DNA from: Phytoseiulus persimilis
Taxonomy: Eukaryota > Arthropoda > Arachnida > Mesostigmata > Phytoseiidae
Direction of reading: 5' to 3'
Assembly: GCA_037576195.1 (NCBI GenBank)
Contig: CM075103.1
Location: 9,176,001-9,240,000, forward strand
DNA length: 64,000 nucleotides
The first letter of the stretch is position 1; every line of letters begins with the position of its first letter. Of this stretch, positions 25,001-38,684 are shown one piece after another. Made by a program: the position numbers and the translations under genes. Below the pieces are notes generated by a model. It saw only the letters and a program-made list of their open reading frames with translations, was not told where the DNA came from and made no database searches.

Positions 25001-28000
25001 ATCATTGTTGTGGCGATGATGCTCGTAATACTGCTCATTTTCCACCTTAGCCTCTCAATTGTTTCTTTGTTACCGGAGTGCCACAGCTCCCCGCTGTCAC
25101 CCAGAGCAACGCGACACGGGGAGGTGAAAATTGACTCTTAAGTGGAATGGCGACGTCCAGAAGTGTCGGAACTTCTGTCTTCCCAGGAATGCGAAACGCG
25201 GGTTTCATGAACAGGACTGGAATCGGACGGTCTGCCTCATGTGACCGATCATGGCTAAATTAAGTAGACTCATTGAGACGGACATGCTTTGGGAAACGAG
25301 TTCCCCACCACCCGAGGCTCCTTGAATCCTAATCTTCCCAAGTCGATATTGAGAATCTTTCGGTCTTGAGAGGAGTGACCGAGCTCGTAGCGTATTTGAT
25401 ACAAAAATCGTCGCCGAACAATGTTGCGAACAATTTGTGAGAATATCCGGTCTGTCCCGTGACCGTTACGAAAAGGGTTACGAGAGAGTTTTAATGACAT
25501 CCTAGCACTGGATCGCGTGTGCGAACCGTGCTTGTCTTTGTCATTAAAGCGGAACATAGCCGTTCAGTAGCAGCTGGCGTTCGTATCCTGCGCACCGGAA
25601 CGTGCCTCGGCCTAATCCTTGAAAATAACACCAGCCAACTTTATGCTGCATGCCGGCATAAAACGAGCGCCGGATATACTCCGTCTCCTAGAGTTCGAGA
25701 GGTGGAACCGCATTCGGATTGGAATGCGCGATCGCATCCCCGAGCTCCCGTCGCTTCTAATTGACTTGAACGATCGAGAGGATGAAACAATGATGATAAG
25801 TGCAGCGACTTTTTTTGTGACGTTCCGATTGTGTTGGTAATTGCTGTCGCTCGCTCGAGTTTGGTAACCCAACGCCCTCCACCTATGCAGACGGATAAAT
25901 CGTGCAAGTTGTGTATCGATCTATCCATGAATTAACCCTTATATCGATGGATTGTTCGCCGGCTTACCAAATCGGTTTGAATTGTTGAGTTCTAGTATTT
26001 AGTGATGCGGCTCCGAAGTTTGATGGAATCGACGGAGAGCTCTAATCATATGATTCGGACGGTTTGAATCATGCCGGTCCAGTCATGGTCGCTCGAACCA
26101 CAACGACTCGGGGGCAGCGCGGAACGGCTGGGGCTCTACACCGCACGCAATGAGATGGCTTCAAGTCGAAGGAGATGATATACACTTTTAAAAATTGCCG
26201 ATTTTTGTTTGCAGTTTGCCAACAATGGCATCGATCTATCCGAGCTGAAGGACGCGCTGGATTGCGTTGGCATCAAAATGGCTCAATGGGAGATTCGAAA
26301 ACTCGCCGACGATCTGAACAAGCAGGTAAGTTCCAAGCGAACGCCAAGAAAGGGGAAAACGTCGGCCAATCCGCCGAGACCGAACGGACTCCACGTCGCA
26401 TCGAAAATCCATCTCCAAGGCCTCCTCGGAGAGTCGGACATACGGCATCAGGAGATCGACTCCGAGAGATTCCCACTGTTTTCATAAATCTCCCGACTAG
26501 ATCGGATAGCTCGAGTCGTTGCAAATCATCGCTCCAGGCCGTTCGCGGCAGCGTGCGATGTTCGAAGCTCACAAGCCCCTTCGGAAAATTTCAGGGCAAG
26601 ATAAGGAGCCAATCGAAAGTTTCCTACGAAGAGTTCCAGAAGCTTTACACGGATCTCCGTTCGAAGGATGAAAGCGTACATTTCAAGAAAGCTCTACAAA
26701 AGAATGAGAAGGTCAAGACACTGGGAGGTTCATCAAACGCTTCATCTGAAGGTAATTCATTGGGAAGGCGCGACATACTACTTCATCGGTTTGAGCGATG
26801 GGAAACAGACAGACCCGCGTCGAGCGTCCCGATGCGATCGGGATCACCGTAGGAGAATCTAACATCGTTCCCGTTCCCAGGCACAACACATTCCGTACGT
26901 TTCGACGAGGAGACCGCGTTCGCCACGTGGATCAATCGAGAACTCCTGGGAGATACAGACCTCCAAACAATCTTACCTATCAACGAACAGGATGGCTCCC
27001 TGTACGACAAGCTGAAGGACGGAATTGTTCTGTGGTCAGTTTTCGCAGCTCGTCTTGGTTCAGTTTCAGTTTCAGGTCTCTTTATTCATGAATAAAGGTT
27101 TATTCAAGTCTGGCTTTCTGGAAAGACGCCAGGAGTAGAGGTTGTTGACTCTATCGGAGCTTGCGATACACTTTGACTTTAGGTGTATGCCCGATCTCCT
27201 GTTTTTTGACGTGACTACAAAATACCGCTGAAGTTTACAGCAGTGTGACAGCAGTGGCGGCGCCAGCACGGAGCTATGACGATCGAATTACCTACTTCTT
27301 AAGGTTTATGAAACTAACCTCGCGATTTTTCTCGCTGGAGGTTCTGATCGAGGCCTCCGAATCTCGCTACCGATGGGCATCCTCCCTGCCCTCTCAACCT
27401 CATTTCGAGGGGTTTCTAGCTTGAACCATAAATCTGGTGTACAGCGTTCGTCAACCTCGCCGCAGAGCACAGGCTGAAACGGAACCGACGGCTTTTTCAG
27501 TTGGATTCGAGAATCGGAATAGGTCTACTTCACGTATCACATCATCAAGCGTTCGGGAGAACTGGGGGGTTGCGACATTATCGTCGGAAACCGAACGAAA
27601 AACTGGCTGGCGCGACAACAGTGGAATTTCATTTGTCCTATTGACTTCGAGGTCCCTATATTTCCGTTGACCCCTCGATAGGACAACGTAGCCGAAATCG
27701 CATTCCTAGAGCTTCAAGGAAAGAGAACGGAGGGGGAAGAAGCGAAGCCACGGCAGGGATAGTTCAGAGCCGCTAGCCGGCTCTCCGCTGCTGCTTCGAG
27801 GATCGTCCTGTCGCCGACGGCAGAAAGCTCTCTGCTCCGGCAGGTTTTGTTGGAACGCCACCATATGTGTAACACTGATCGCTTCTGTTCACAGTAAGAT
27901 GATCAACAAATCATGTCCGGATACAATCGACGAACGAGCAATCAACAAGCAAAACCTATCAGTGTACACAAAGCACGAAAATCTCACATTGGCGCTCAAC

Positions 28001-29835
28001 TCGGCGCAGGCCATAGGATGCAACATCATCAACATCGACGCACACGACCTCAGCAAAGGAGCCAAACATCTCGTCTTGGCGCTACTCTGGCAGATCATCA
28101 AGGTTGGCATCCAACTCTTGGAGTGAGGCAGTCCCTCGCTCCCGCTCGCAGTCTTCCCGCGCAAGATTCAAAAGGCGCCCGTTTCTCAAACGAATCATTC
28201 CCTTTCAGATCGGTCTGTTCAGTCGGATCACTTTGCAACAATGTCCCGGTCTCATTGCCCTCCTGAAGGACGGCGAAGAAGTCGCGGACCTCATCAAGCT
28301 ATCACAGGACGACGTCCTGCTCCGCTGGGTGAACTACCACTTGGAGCGTAGCCAGTGCAATCGCAAGATGACCAACTTCACCACCGACATCAAAGACTCC
28401 GAGATCTACACATATCTGCTGCAACAAATCGCTCCGCCGTCCGCCGGCGTACACACACTTGCCATGATGGAGCCCGACCTCTTGAAACGAGCAGAAACCA
28501 TGCTGGAGCAGGCAGAGAAGCTCGGCTGCCGCTCGTTCCTCGCGCCGAAGAACGTCGTCAACGGGAACCACAAGCTTAACATGGCGTTCGTTGCCAATTT
28601 GTTCACCCAACACTCTAGCCTAGAAACACCCACCGAGCCCATAGAGTTGGAAGACATGGAGGAAAGCCGGGAAGAGAAGACGTACCGAAACTGGATGAAC
28701 AGCATGGGAGTTTCCCCGCACGTTCGATCTTTCGGCCACGATCTTGTCGACGGTCTCATCATTTTCCAGCTCTTCGACATCATAAAGCCCAAAAGCGTGA
28801 ACTGGCAGCGAGTGCATCGCAGCTTCAGCAAACTCAAAGGCTTCATGGAGAAATTGGAGAACTGCAACTACGCCGTCGAACTGGCCATCAAGGAATTCGA
28901 GTTTAAGCTGGTCGGAATCGCGGGGCAAGACATAAACGACGGAAACACCACGCTGACATTGGCCCTCGTTTGGCAGCTGATGAGGGCATACACTCTCAGT
29001 GTCCTGTCGACGTGTAAGGGTACCGGAAGTCCTGTTGTCGAGAAGGAGATCATCGAATGGGCGAACGGCAAACTCGCATCTGCCGGTAAGGACAGCCGGA
29101 TCAGTTCGTTCCAGGATCAGGCAATCGCCAGCTCAAGGCCCGTGCTCGATCTTGTGGACGCTATCAATCCGAACTCCATCAATTATGCCCAGGTTTGTGT
29201 GATGTTCTACTTGTCTCAGATGTACTCTGATGGATTCTCACGCTCGTTATTCGAGAGCTTGTTCCGCACCGAGAAACTTTCATGAGATCCGCACGATGAC
29301 ACGATGTGCGCACCGGAACGACCGCACGTTTGCGATCATCCCGAAACACTGCGTTCTTGAATGGCACGAGCGTTCTATCGTCGTTCAATTAAATGTTAGC
29401 CGGTGCAGACATTGCTGGGGTGTTTCAGTCGACCTAGCGTTACATGATTGAACAACGTTTCGCATCAAATATCTCCCTCGATCTCCAATTTCACATGCTC
29501 TATCAGAAATCAGCTTATTTATTGCCAGAAATCCTATTCTCCGTTGCGATTGAAGAAGCTCATGTTGGATTTGGCGCACACCGGGTGTAGCCCCGCGCAC
29601 TTTTGTAACGGTTACAATGCTGACGAGAGTTCTGGTTTTTCAGGTCAAACCAGGTACGAGTCAAGAAGAGAAGTTGGACAACGCGAAGTACGCCATATCG
29701 ATGGCACGAAAAGCTGGAGCTAGAATTTATGCTCTACCCGAGGACATTGCTGAGGTCAAGCAGAAAATGGTTATGACGGTGTTTGCTTGTCTTATGGCTC
29801 GCGACTATAAGCCCAACATGGGCGTGAAAGAGTAA
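19081..29835 (+). CDS. PLS3: plastin/fimbrin, actin-bundling protein
   Basis: Cytoplasmic protein that crosslinks actin filaments through two tandem actin-binding domains, each made of two calponin-homology (CH) domains. Exons are 19081-19146, 26215-26325, 26595-26751, 26881-27034, 27895-28102, 28209-29192 and 29644-29835. All are GT-AG and in phase, giving 623 residues against about 630 for the family. Exons 1-3 encode an EF-hand pair (about residues 8-90); CH1 to CH4 occupy roughly 115-236, 255-365, 385-500 and 510-618. Hallmarks are [104 protein letters not shown] and [10 protein letters not shown]. The first coding exon is only 22 codons and is separated by 7,068 bases. I chose it because its sequence ([13 protein letters not shown]) is the first helix of the EF-hand and it joins in phase 0. 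The EF-hand loops are degenerate (see findings). The symbol follows the vertebrate gene; insects have a single plastin (Fim). Confidence 0.95.
19147..26214 (+). other. 7.1 kb first intron of plastin
   Basis: Bounded by a consensus GTGAGT donor and a pyrimidine-rich acceptor ending GCAG. It is by far the longest complete intron here; the other plastin introns are 269, 129, 860, 106 and 451 bases. It contains a cluster of GACGTC motifs near 19.74-20.40 kb and a 211-codon antisense frame at 23580-24215 (first codon GTG). I recognise no conserved gene in it. Its size suggests it may hold regulatory elements. Confidence 0.75.
19921..19970. promoter_or_regulatory. CRE-like GACGTC cluster with inverted repeat
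   Basis: GCGACGTCAT at 19921-19930 and its exact reverse complement ATGACGTCGC at 19961-19970 flank a third TGACGTCG at 19931-19938. These match the ATF/CREB and bZIP core. Further GACGTC copies lie at 19741-19746 and 20392-20397. The site is about 0.8 kb downstream of plastin exon 1. Function is inferred from the motif alone. Confidence 0.4.
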
Positions 29836-31558
29836 TGAGAGCTTTCTCATGTCGTTCTCTATCGTTTGTGACCTAGTTGCAGCGGTAGGCGCCACGAGTG
29901 CGCGGGAATGTCACTGGAGACGACGAGAACAGTTTTCCAGCGTCAAAATTCGATTTGGTTCGCGGTTTTACACCTAACTTACACAACTTACCCGTTATCG
30001 TACTGTTTTCTTGCTCAAAAAGAGAGGAACTCTGAAGATTGAGGGACAATCTGAGAGCGGCGTGCCCCACATCAAATTTCTACATTTTACACGAATACGT
30101 TCATCGCAGAGAGCTAATAAGGTTCCATTCCAAATCACGAGGTAAGCACCGAGTCCGCGGCAGACTGAGCTTAGTTGAAGATTGTATCAGAGTATTAGTA
30201 GCCGAATTTTTGTAATTTCATTTCTGGGAATCCTGAATCACGATCTTGCGCGACAAATATCAGATCATTCCGTTTTGATGGAATTCCCATTGGAGGATAT
30301 TCGAAGAGTCGGAGCGCGACTCAACTATGGAAGCAATTAGAAACTCCTACGGAACAGCTTGGAGATATTAGAAAGGATGAAATCAGGGAGTTAAAGAGTT
30401 CTGAGTCGGAAGTTCCAATGGAGCTCTCTGGAAGCCCCACTAGCAATGGATTTTGGGTTTGCCTGAACGCGGATATTTACAAAATTGATCGTAGTTCGCG
30501 ACCCCGATAATCGCGGGCGAACTTTCTTGGCAACCCTAGCCTGCGAGAGAGTTTTGTAGCGTCGAGAGATGAAACCGGTGAAAAACGCGAGTGTGTAATA
30601 TAATATATATTTAAGTCAGTTATTTTTGTACCGAGTATACACTAGGTAATATCGTTCGACCTATGGAATGTCAGGCTTGCTTTTGTGTGGATGTTTGAGT
30701 TTGCTTGGGGGAGGAAGACATTCGGGGGAGGAAACACTCTGACTGCGCAGATAGGATTCGGCGGCAATGAAGAAGACTTTCTTGGTCGAAGTCTTTGGCC
30801 GAACTTCTTCGGCTCGGGGTAGGCGTTGCTGTCTCCAGACTCGCGTCACCCGCAGAGACAGTGTATATTTTGCCCCCGACAAGGGAAAGGCGGATCCTTC
30901 GTTCTGACTACTTACGATTTCGTCACGCAATTTGTTTTCACTCTTTTTTCTCTATACTATTATTGTATTCCAACATCGTATACCGGTTACTTACTACGGA
31001 AAACAACACTACGAGATTCGCTCGATTCTTTCCCGCTATCTCCCTAACCCAAAACCCGCTGCGATTCTTGACGATTAATGTTCAGAGAAAAGATGAAGGA
31101 GAAAACGATGACGAACCTCCGTAACCACCCGCTTGTGTAGTGCCAAAGGCCCTGAGGGTTAGGCTGATTTGAAAGAACGAGAGTATAAAACGGCGTGCTC
31201 AAAGAATGATCAGGAGAATATACTAGAAGTATGGTTTGTAGTTGATTGATGGAATAATGGATGGTAAATGGATACATAATCGAATCGCCCCAGTCCCGAT
31301 ATGATCTGTTTCCAAGTGTCTGCTTGAAAGCTACTCGACCGAAGGTGGGTTGACTTCGATCCGGCGCCGTTGTTTGGGCACTCACAGTTAAAATAAAAGT
31401 TCAATAAACGACATTACTGTCCATCAAGTGTCTGGTTGATCATTGAAACTCATGAGGATATACGACTCCTGAAGACGTAGGTCGGAGGTTATCTCCATTC
31501 TGGAGCTACTTCTGGGTTCTGGGTTTCAAGAACACCGACATCGGGATTTTCCGACATA
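29836..31558. other. plastin 3' flank between convergent genes
   Basis: No coding sequence is recognised. The stretch is AT-richer than its surroundings, with a TA-rich segment at about 30597-30615. Plus-strand AATAAA occurs only at 31392-31397 and 31403-31408. Either plastin has a 1.5 kb 3' untranslated region or it uses a variant signal such as AATAAG at 30116-30121. Confidence 0.5.
31392..31408 (+). terminator. paired AATAAA, candidate plastin poly(A) signals
   Basis: Two AATAAA hexamers lie 11 bases apart on the plus strand. They are the first canonical signals after the plastin stop but 1.55 kb away, so the assignment is tentative. Confidence 0.35.
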
Positions 31559-31564
31559 TTTATT
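31559..31564 (-). terminator. poly(A) signal for TXNDC9
   Basis: AATAAA on the minus strand, 127 bases past the TXNDC9 stop codon, a typical 3' untranslated length for this gene-dense region. Confidence 0.65.
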
Positions 31565-31690
31565 CCGATTTCTTAAGCTGATGCCCGTAGAAAAGGTTCT
31601 ACCTAACAGAAATAGTAAGGCGATGAGGTGTATTCTAAGCGTCCATCTTGACCGTGAGGATGTCTGAGTCGGCTGGGCGAGAGTCGATCG

Positions 31691-32625
31691 CTAATCTTCA
31701 TCATCGTCATCATCAGAATCCCCATGCCGCGTTCTACGAATGTTCTTGGGAACAGTGCCGAACGCTGGTCGTTTTGTTTTGGGTTTAGAATCAGGTGGAG
31801 TCGAGAGGTCCTCTGTGTAGTTCAGAATGCCTGGGAAAGGAAGAATTCCACTTTGAAACTACTCCATGCATGGGTACTTGACACTAAATTCGCTTCTCCC
31901 GGGTTCCGAGATGATCCAGCACCACACAAACCTTTCTGGGCAATCCTCCATTCCAACATCTCGGTGGAGAACTCGTCGGTTCCGCCCAACGAATCGAAAC
32001 CAATGATGTAGTCAACACTCTTGAAGTCTTTGAACAGCACGATCGTTGGCAACACTCGAATCTTCATTCGATCGCACAAGAAAGGCGCCTTGTCAACGGA
32101 AATTTTCAAGAATCGAGCTTCAGGGTGTTTGACTGCGAGGATACCCATGTGTTTGTCCACGATAGCGCATCGCATCGTCTCTTGTCGGTAGAAGTGAACC
32201 ACGACGTGCTCTGACTTTTTGCAGGCATCGAAGAACTCGGTCTCGTTGCTCAGCTCAGAGTATTCGCCATGGCCGAGCTGCAGCCACTTGCGCTTCTTCT
32301 CCTCAGCTTTTTTCATCGCCACCATCCGACGTTGGCGTATACCTGGAGTAGAAACGGTCACATCAGCCAGCTTTGGTTGAGAACGCTAGGTTCGTTCGCT
32401 TTCACCCTATTTGATGGCCTGCTCGCGAAACTTCGACAGAAATCCGGGTCTGACATCAGTCGTTGTATCAAAGTTCAGGTGGAGAGGCAACTCACCCTCA
32501 AGATCATCTTCGTCCAACTTCTCCAGTCTCTCGATCTCTCGATCGATCTCGTCCTCTGCGATACGCGCAGCCTCGACAAGCCGTTCCGCCAATTGCTGCT
32601 GAATGATGTCATTGACAACCGCCAT
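31691..32625 (-). CDS. TXNDC9: thioredoxin domain-containing protein 9 (phosducin-like, CCT cofactor)
   Basis: Small cytosolic protein of the phosducin/thioredoxin-like group. Family members bind the CCT chaperonin and influence tubulin and actin folding. Three exons, 32625-32496, 32342-31932 and 31830-31691, join in phase to give 226 residues, the same length as the human protein. An N-terminal helix (DIIQQQLAERLVEA, EIERLEKLDEDDLE) is followed by a basic stretch (KKAEEKKRKW), the family signature LGHGEYSEL at about 66-74, and a thioredoxin fold at about 75-190 (VVVHFYR, ILAVKHPEARFLKISVDKAP, RVLPTIVLFKD, IGFDSLGGTDEF). Cys102 stands where thioredoxins have CxxC, so it is not a redox enzyme, as expected for the family. 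The last exon supplies the conserved acidic tail (GDSDDDDDED). Without that splice the frame runs on to a spurious end near 31822, so the third exon should not be missed. Confidence 0.95.
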
Positions 32626-34076
32626 TCTGTCTGTGAAATATGGAGCGAATGTTCGGCTTCAGACTCCTGTACTCATTCACTGTCACTGTTCGTAGAGCTT
32701 TTCGAAGGCTCTGTCAACGCCGTTTTCACACTTCTGGGATCTGCCAACTCTCTAACGCGCCAAAAGTTCTGTCTGGTGGAGTTACGAATTCGAACTTCAC
32801 GGAGCTCTAGATGATTCCGTGTGAATTCAACGATGACCATCTCGGAGACCGAGAACCTTGCGAGCGGTGCTATTCGATACGCACAGTTTCGCTCCGGGTT
32901 CAAGGATCTCGACACTTGTGTCATACCACTCCGCACAACTCTGTTCAGAGTTCCTGATCATGAGAAACCATCGATGCAATGTCACAATGAGTCAGTATAC
33001 GTTGGAGTACTCACCTCGTGATTCTTCACTCTTGACCAAATATAGAAAGCTTTCTTCTCTCGTTCGGAACGACGATCACAGCGAGAGGAGTGAGGAGGGG
33101 CTCCAATCAGGAATTGCAGACGACTTTAGCCGGTGAGTGGGACTCTTGCGCGGTCAATTCAAAAAAGGGCTCGGAGCTCGGATTCGGGATGCCCTCTTGG
33201 TTGTCGGCCCGGAGCCATAGAATAGATGGACTTGGGGCATGAAGCGAAGCATCACGATACCCGATAAGACTGAAACCCTGATCCAAGAGTTCGCACTGGG
33301 AAATGGACGGAGTACGCGGGTGAACGCCAAGCGAAATTCATTTCGTGAGCGGGGGCCGGGTATCGCCGAGCTCGGAGTCAACACCCGAGCCTTCAGCTTC
33401 GTCGACGGCAGTTGATCCGAGGGATCCGATGGAACGTCCGCTCCAGATCCTCAAGCGTGTCGCATATTTCCGGATGACTTCGAAAATACGCGAGTTTCAA
33501 GGAAGAATCACAGGGAAGCCAACTGGGGTCGAGAATTGCCGTACTCTTCCTACGTCTGATCATATTTCAGTGAGACTCTTCCTCTGATGAATGGCTCAAA
33601 GGACGACGCGCATTTTATTCACTGTATCTCACGAATTTATTCACGATCGCCTTCCAAAGAGCGGCCCTGCACAGGCTGGGGTGGAGCCGAGTACTCGGGT
33701 TGAAATTGCGCGAATTTTGAGCATTTGACCAGCAGCTTGTCAGTGTGTTCAGGTTGATCATGCACGAGCTAGCTTGTATCAAGGAAGAAGCAGAGCTCGT
33801 TGTCGAGGTCAGTTAACCGTCTGAACCTGCATTTCGTGTTGTAGACGATCGCAAACATGACCCGTCCCATTCCACCCTGAGCTGTTTGGAGAGAGCTGCG
33901 ACACTCATCACCCTGCATTTTTCTTCCGTTCCCTTCGCCATCTTCTGTGAACCCATTTCTCGGACTGCAATAGGAAATTCGAATCGAGGTCCAGTGAAGC
34001 AGCAATTAGGTTCCATCTAAATCCGAGAAGCGGCAAGGAAGAGCTCTGACTGAGTGTTGAACCCGAACTGCGTCAC
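32626..34076. other. spacer between TXNDC9 and uridine phosphorylase
   Basis: It should hold the TXNDC9 promoter. No recognised coding sequence. Minus-strand AATAAA also occurs at 33614-33619 and 33636-33641, possible distal poly(A) sites for the phosphorylase transcript coming from the right. Confidence 0.5.
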
Positions 34077-34082
34077 TTTATT
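34077..34082 (-). terminator. poly(A) signal for uridine phosphorylase
   Basis: AATAAA on the minus strand, 93 bases beyond the stop codon of the phosphorylase gene. Confidence 0.65.
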
Positions 34083-34174
34083 GCCTGTCATATAGACTCC
34101 GCAATATTCGTTTCTGCCTGATTTCTGGTGGCTTCGCTCCTCCAGGCTGAGCGAGAAACTCGAGCGGCTGCTCT

Positions 34175-35782
<1,608 letters not shown>

Positions 35783-36974
35783 GTTTCATTACGTGAACAA
35801 CGATTGGAAATCGTCGTGACTATGAAAATAACGGCAAATGGGAACCCGGGAGGGTTGCAGTGTTTCCCGAACGAAAGTCAGTCTCCGCATGTTCGTTGAT
35901 GAGCCTGACGCATTTTGAGAGGTCAAGCGGCTCCCTGCCGCCGGGTTGCGAGAGCAGCACTTGTATTCTCTAGTTTAAGGAGTCTTCCCTCTTCAGCAAT
36001 CAGAGCTCGAACATTCGGGATCTCTGAATATTCGCCTCTTCCTGATGGTCTTCCAGCGTAGGCCTCAGATGACGTTTCGGTGATGATACTCATGTGGCAC
36101 GTTCAGGCGACTCTTCACCCTTATCGGCAGCTTCTGCCCCGCGAAACTCCCGTCCGGGAGAAGTATTCGGGAGGCCGTTCACTTGTCCTCTGAGACATCG
36201 AACCAGCTATTCCTGATCAAACTGCGGGGTTTCTGGATGTTGTGTTCGTTTTCGAAGGGCGGTTCTAGTCGTTGGATCTGCAATGTGCGTTCGGCAATAC
36301 GATCGATGGTCTCCTCGAGAGCTCGAAGCTCTGGGAAACCTGACGGCATGTGGGCGATACGCGATGACGTCGCCAGCACGGACCTCAGTTTCCCGAAACT
36401 CAGCGGTGTTTTGATGAAAAAAAAAACACGATATTGGTTGAATGGGCCTTTGGAATTAGCACATTTTGGTAAAATTCAAATTGTATTCCTGGTAGATTCT
36501 CCCTCGAGCTCACTCGTTCGCATTTCTCTGTTCTCCGGCGCGAAACGCATTCGACAGTGAGCTGTTGAAGGCGGATAACCCGAAGTCATGCTGCCTTTCC
36601 GTCGTCAGAAGGAAACTGCACCGCCAGTAGCGCACGGAGGATGATGGAGGCTAGGGGGTCCCTGTGCTCTCCGACTATAGTCTCTCGTATCAGGTTCCAT
36701 TCGACAGTCCCCGTGTGCCCTTGCCGCATCTTAGAAATCCACTCACGAAACAGTGTGATTGTTCTCGGGAGATCCATGGGAGTGAAGGATATTAGGTATC
36801 TGTAGACGTTTGTAGTGCCACGTGACTGATCTTTCGGGAGCAGGATGAGCGTATGGCCTCCATAATCTCCGAGGATAAGAAACCACCGTCTGCTGGTGTC
36901 TCGACGCACGAGACGACAGGGTTTGAGTTTACAAACGCAACGGTGGGTTTGATTTCTACGGCCCACACTCTCTA
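35783..36974. other. uridine phosphorylase upstream region
   Basis: Contains the presumptive phosphorylase promoter at its left end. No gene is recognised. A 153-codon minus-strand frame (37047-36586) overlaps the left edge of the LINE fragment and is unassigned. An A-rich tract at 36416-36428 is the only simple sequence. Confidence 0.45.
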
Positions 36975-38411
36975 TTGCGAAACGGTTCCAGCATTGGCGT
37001 TCCTTTTCGAAAGAGGAAAGTGGTCTCAGACAGATGTAGGTTCCCAAATACGGAGAGCTTCAGGAAGGGCAGGTCAACTCTTGGAGCTCTGGAAGCAGTT
37101 CTGCAACGCGCCAGGGCAGAGAGGGAGAAAGGCACGTCGAAGACGAGGAACTTTGTACTTCTCATACTCCTGGACGTCAAGAACGCATTCAACGCGGCCA
37201 ACTGGGGGGTAATAATGGATAGCTTAACGGGGAAGGGTTTCTCCCAATACCTCTGCAGGCTACTCTCGGATTATCCCGCGAACCGCTGGCTGGAAGCGGG
37301 TGGACGGAGCTACGAGGTCACCGCTGGTGTCCCCCAGGGATCGATCCTCGGACCGACTCTCTGGAATCTCGCCTATGACGGGGTCCTGGAAATGAACCAG
37401 CCCGAAGGAGTAGAGACGATCGGCTATGCCGACGACCTCGCTCTGCTGGTAACGGCACGGGATCTGGTCACCCTAAAGGAGAGGGCGAATGAAGCTTGTG
37501 CACGGGTGGTAGAGTGGATTAATTCCCACCATCTGAAGTTCGCGCCTGCCAAGACTGAGGCCCTCTTCCTGTCAGACCGAAAACGGACGAGCGCCTTTGG
37601 CGGCCTTGTGGTGGACGGACACCTCGTGGTGATCAAGAAGTCTGCGAAATATCTCGGGACTGTCCTCGACGCCGCACTTAACGGAAATGCGCGTATCAAC
37701 AAGATATGCCTCGGAGTGCAGCGGGTCCCCCTGAACCTTGGACGAATCTTACCGCGCTGCGGAGGGTGCTCGGAGGAAAACCGAAGATTGCTGGCCTCAG
37801 TGGCCGAAAGCATGGCTATATATGCGGCGTCCGTTTGGAGCGACTTGGCTTTGCGAACGAGGCATAACCGGATGAAGTTGCGGTCGGCCCAACGGACACT
37901 GGCTACCAGGGTATGCCGGGCATACCAGACGGTCTCGACGGACGCACTCCTTGTGCTCGCTCGGAGGCTGCCTTGGGACCTCCTGGCGGGGGAACGGCGC
38001 TCGCACTACATGGCTCAAATTTTCAACCTCGTACACGCCCGAGAGGCAACAATGCGCATATGGCAAGAGGAGTGGACCTCGGTAAGACCTGAGGTTGCGC
38101 TCACGGGAGCATGGACGAGGCACTTGATCCCGGACCTCGGTGAGTGGTTCAACCGCCCTGGCGGCGAGCTATCCTAAGAAGCCACGCAGGTTCTGACCGG
38201 CCACGGTCAGTTTCAAACCTACATGGTGAGGATCGGGAAAGCCAGTTCAACAACTTGCGTTCTCTGCGATTCGGGCGTACCGGACGATGTGGAACACACG
38301 GTTTCGCATTGTTCCGCCCTCCAGGAGGCCTGGAACGTAAGTTCAGCCGAAGTCAGAGGCCTGCAGGTGAGGGAGCTACTTGGATATATGTTAGGCTCTG
38401 TTGCCGCCTAA
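36975..38411 (+). mobile_element. 5'-truncated R1-type LINE (non-LTR retrotransposon) fragment
   Basis: Part of ORF2 of a non-LTR retrotransposon close to the R1 clade. Clear homology begins at FRKGRSTLGAL (37059). The reverse transcriptase motifs are intact: LLDVKNAFNAANW, AGVPQGSILGPTLWNLAYDG, the catalytic IGYADDLAL, HHLKFAPAKTEALFL and KSAKYLGT. The thumb and C-terminal region runs to WFNRPGGELS. There an in-frame TAA (38175-38177) interrupts the protein, after which the same frame continues (ATQVLTGHGQFQTYMVRIGK) through the zinc-binding segment CVLCDSGVPDDVEHTVSHC and ends at 38411. The endonuclease domain, the start of the reverse transcriptase and the last part of the C-terminus are missing. 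This is a dead-on-arrival insertion by 5' truncation, recently enough for most of the frame to survive. It lies outside 28S rDNA, the usual R1 target. Confidence 0.9.
38175..38177 (+). pseudogene. nonsense codon in the LINE ORF2
   Basis: TAA between GGELS and EATQVLTGHG. Both sides are in the same frame and both are well conserved for R1 ORF2, so a single substitution explains the break. Confidence 0.85.
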
Positions 38412-38684
38412 AACGAAGGGATAGGGTACCTCAATATAATAATGCGTGCAAAAAACCGGTTGTAGGTTTCCAGGCGGAAGGCTTTGGTGCCACAGATGGC
38501 CCGTCAGGCCACCCAGGACGGGACGGAGGGAGGAGTGGGTTCTAGTGACCAATCGTCCCCGCATGTTTTCTCAGGTCTTGGCGCGTCGCTCTTCGGGGAT
38601 GACGAACAGCCTGCCGAGTAGGCCGCCCTCGGCCGCTACCATCGGTGCCGGCGGTTCATCGCATCATTCACTCGAAATCACGGA

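Noticed and set aside
28302..28928. minus-strand frames of 102-153 codons opposite plastin exon 6
   Set aside because: Antisense shadows of the CH-domain coding sequence.
31822..31931. unspliced C-terminus of TXNDC9
   Set aside because: Reading through the AAAG|GTTTGT donor gives an unrelated tail; the spliced exon restores the conserved acidic tail and the family length of 226 residues.
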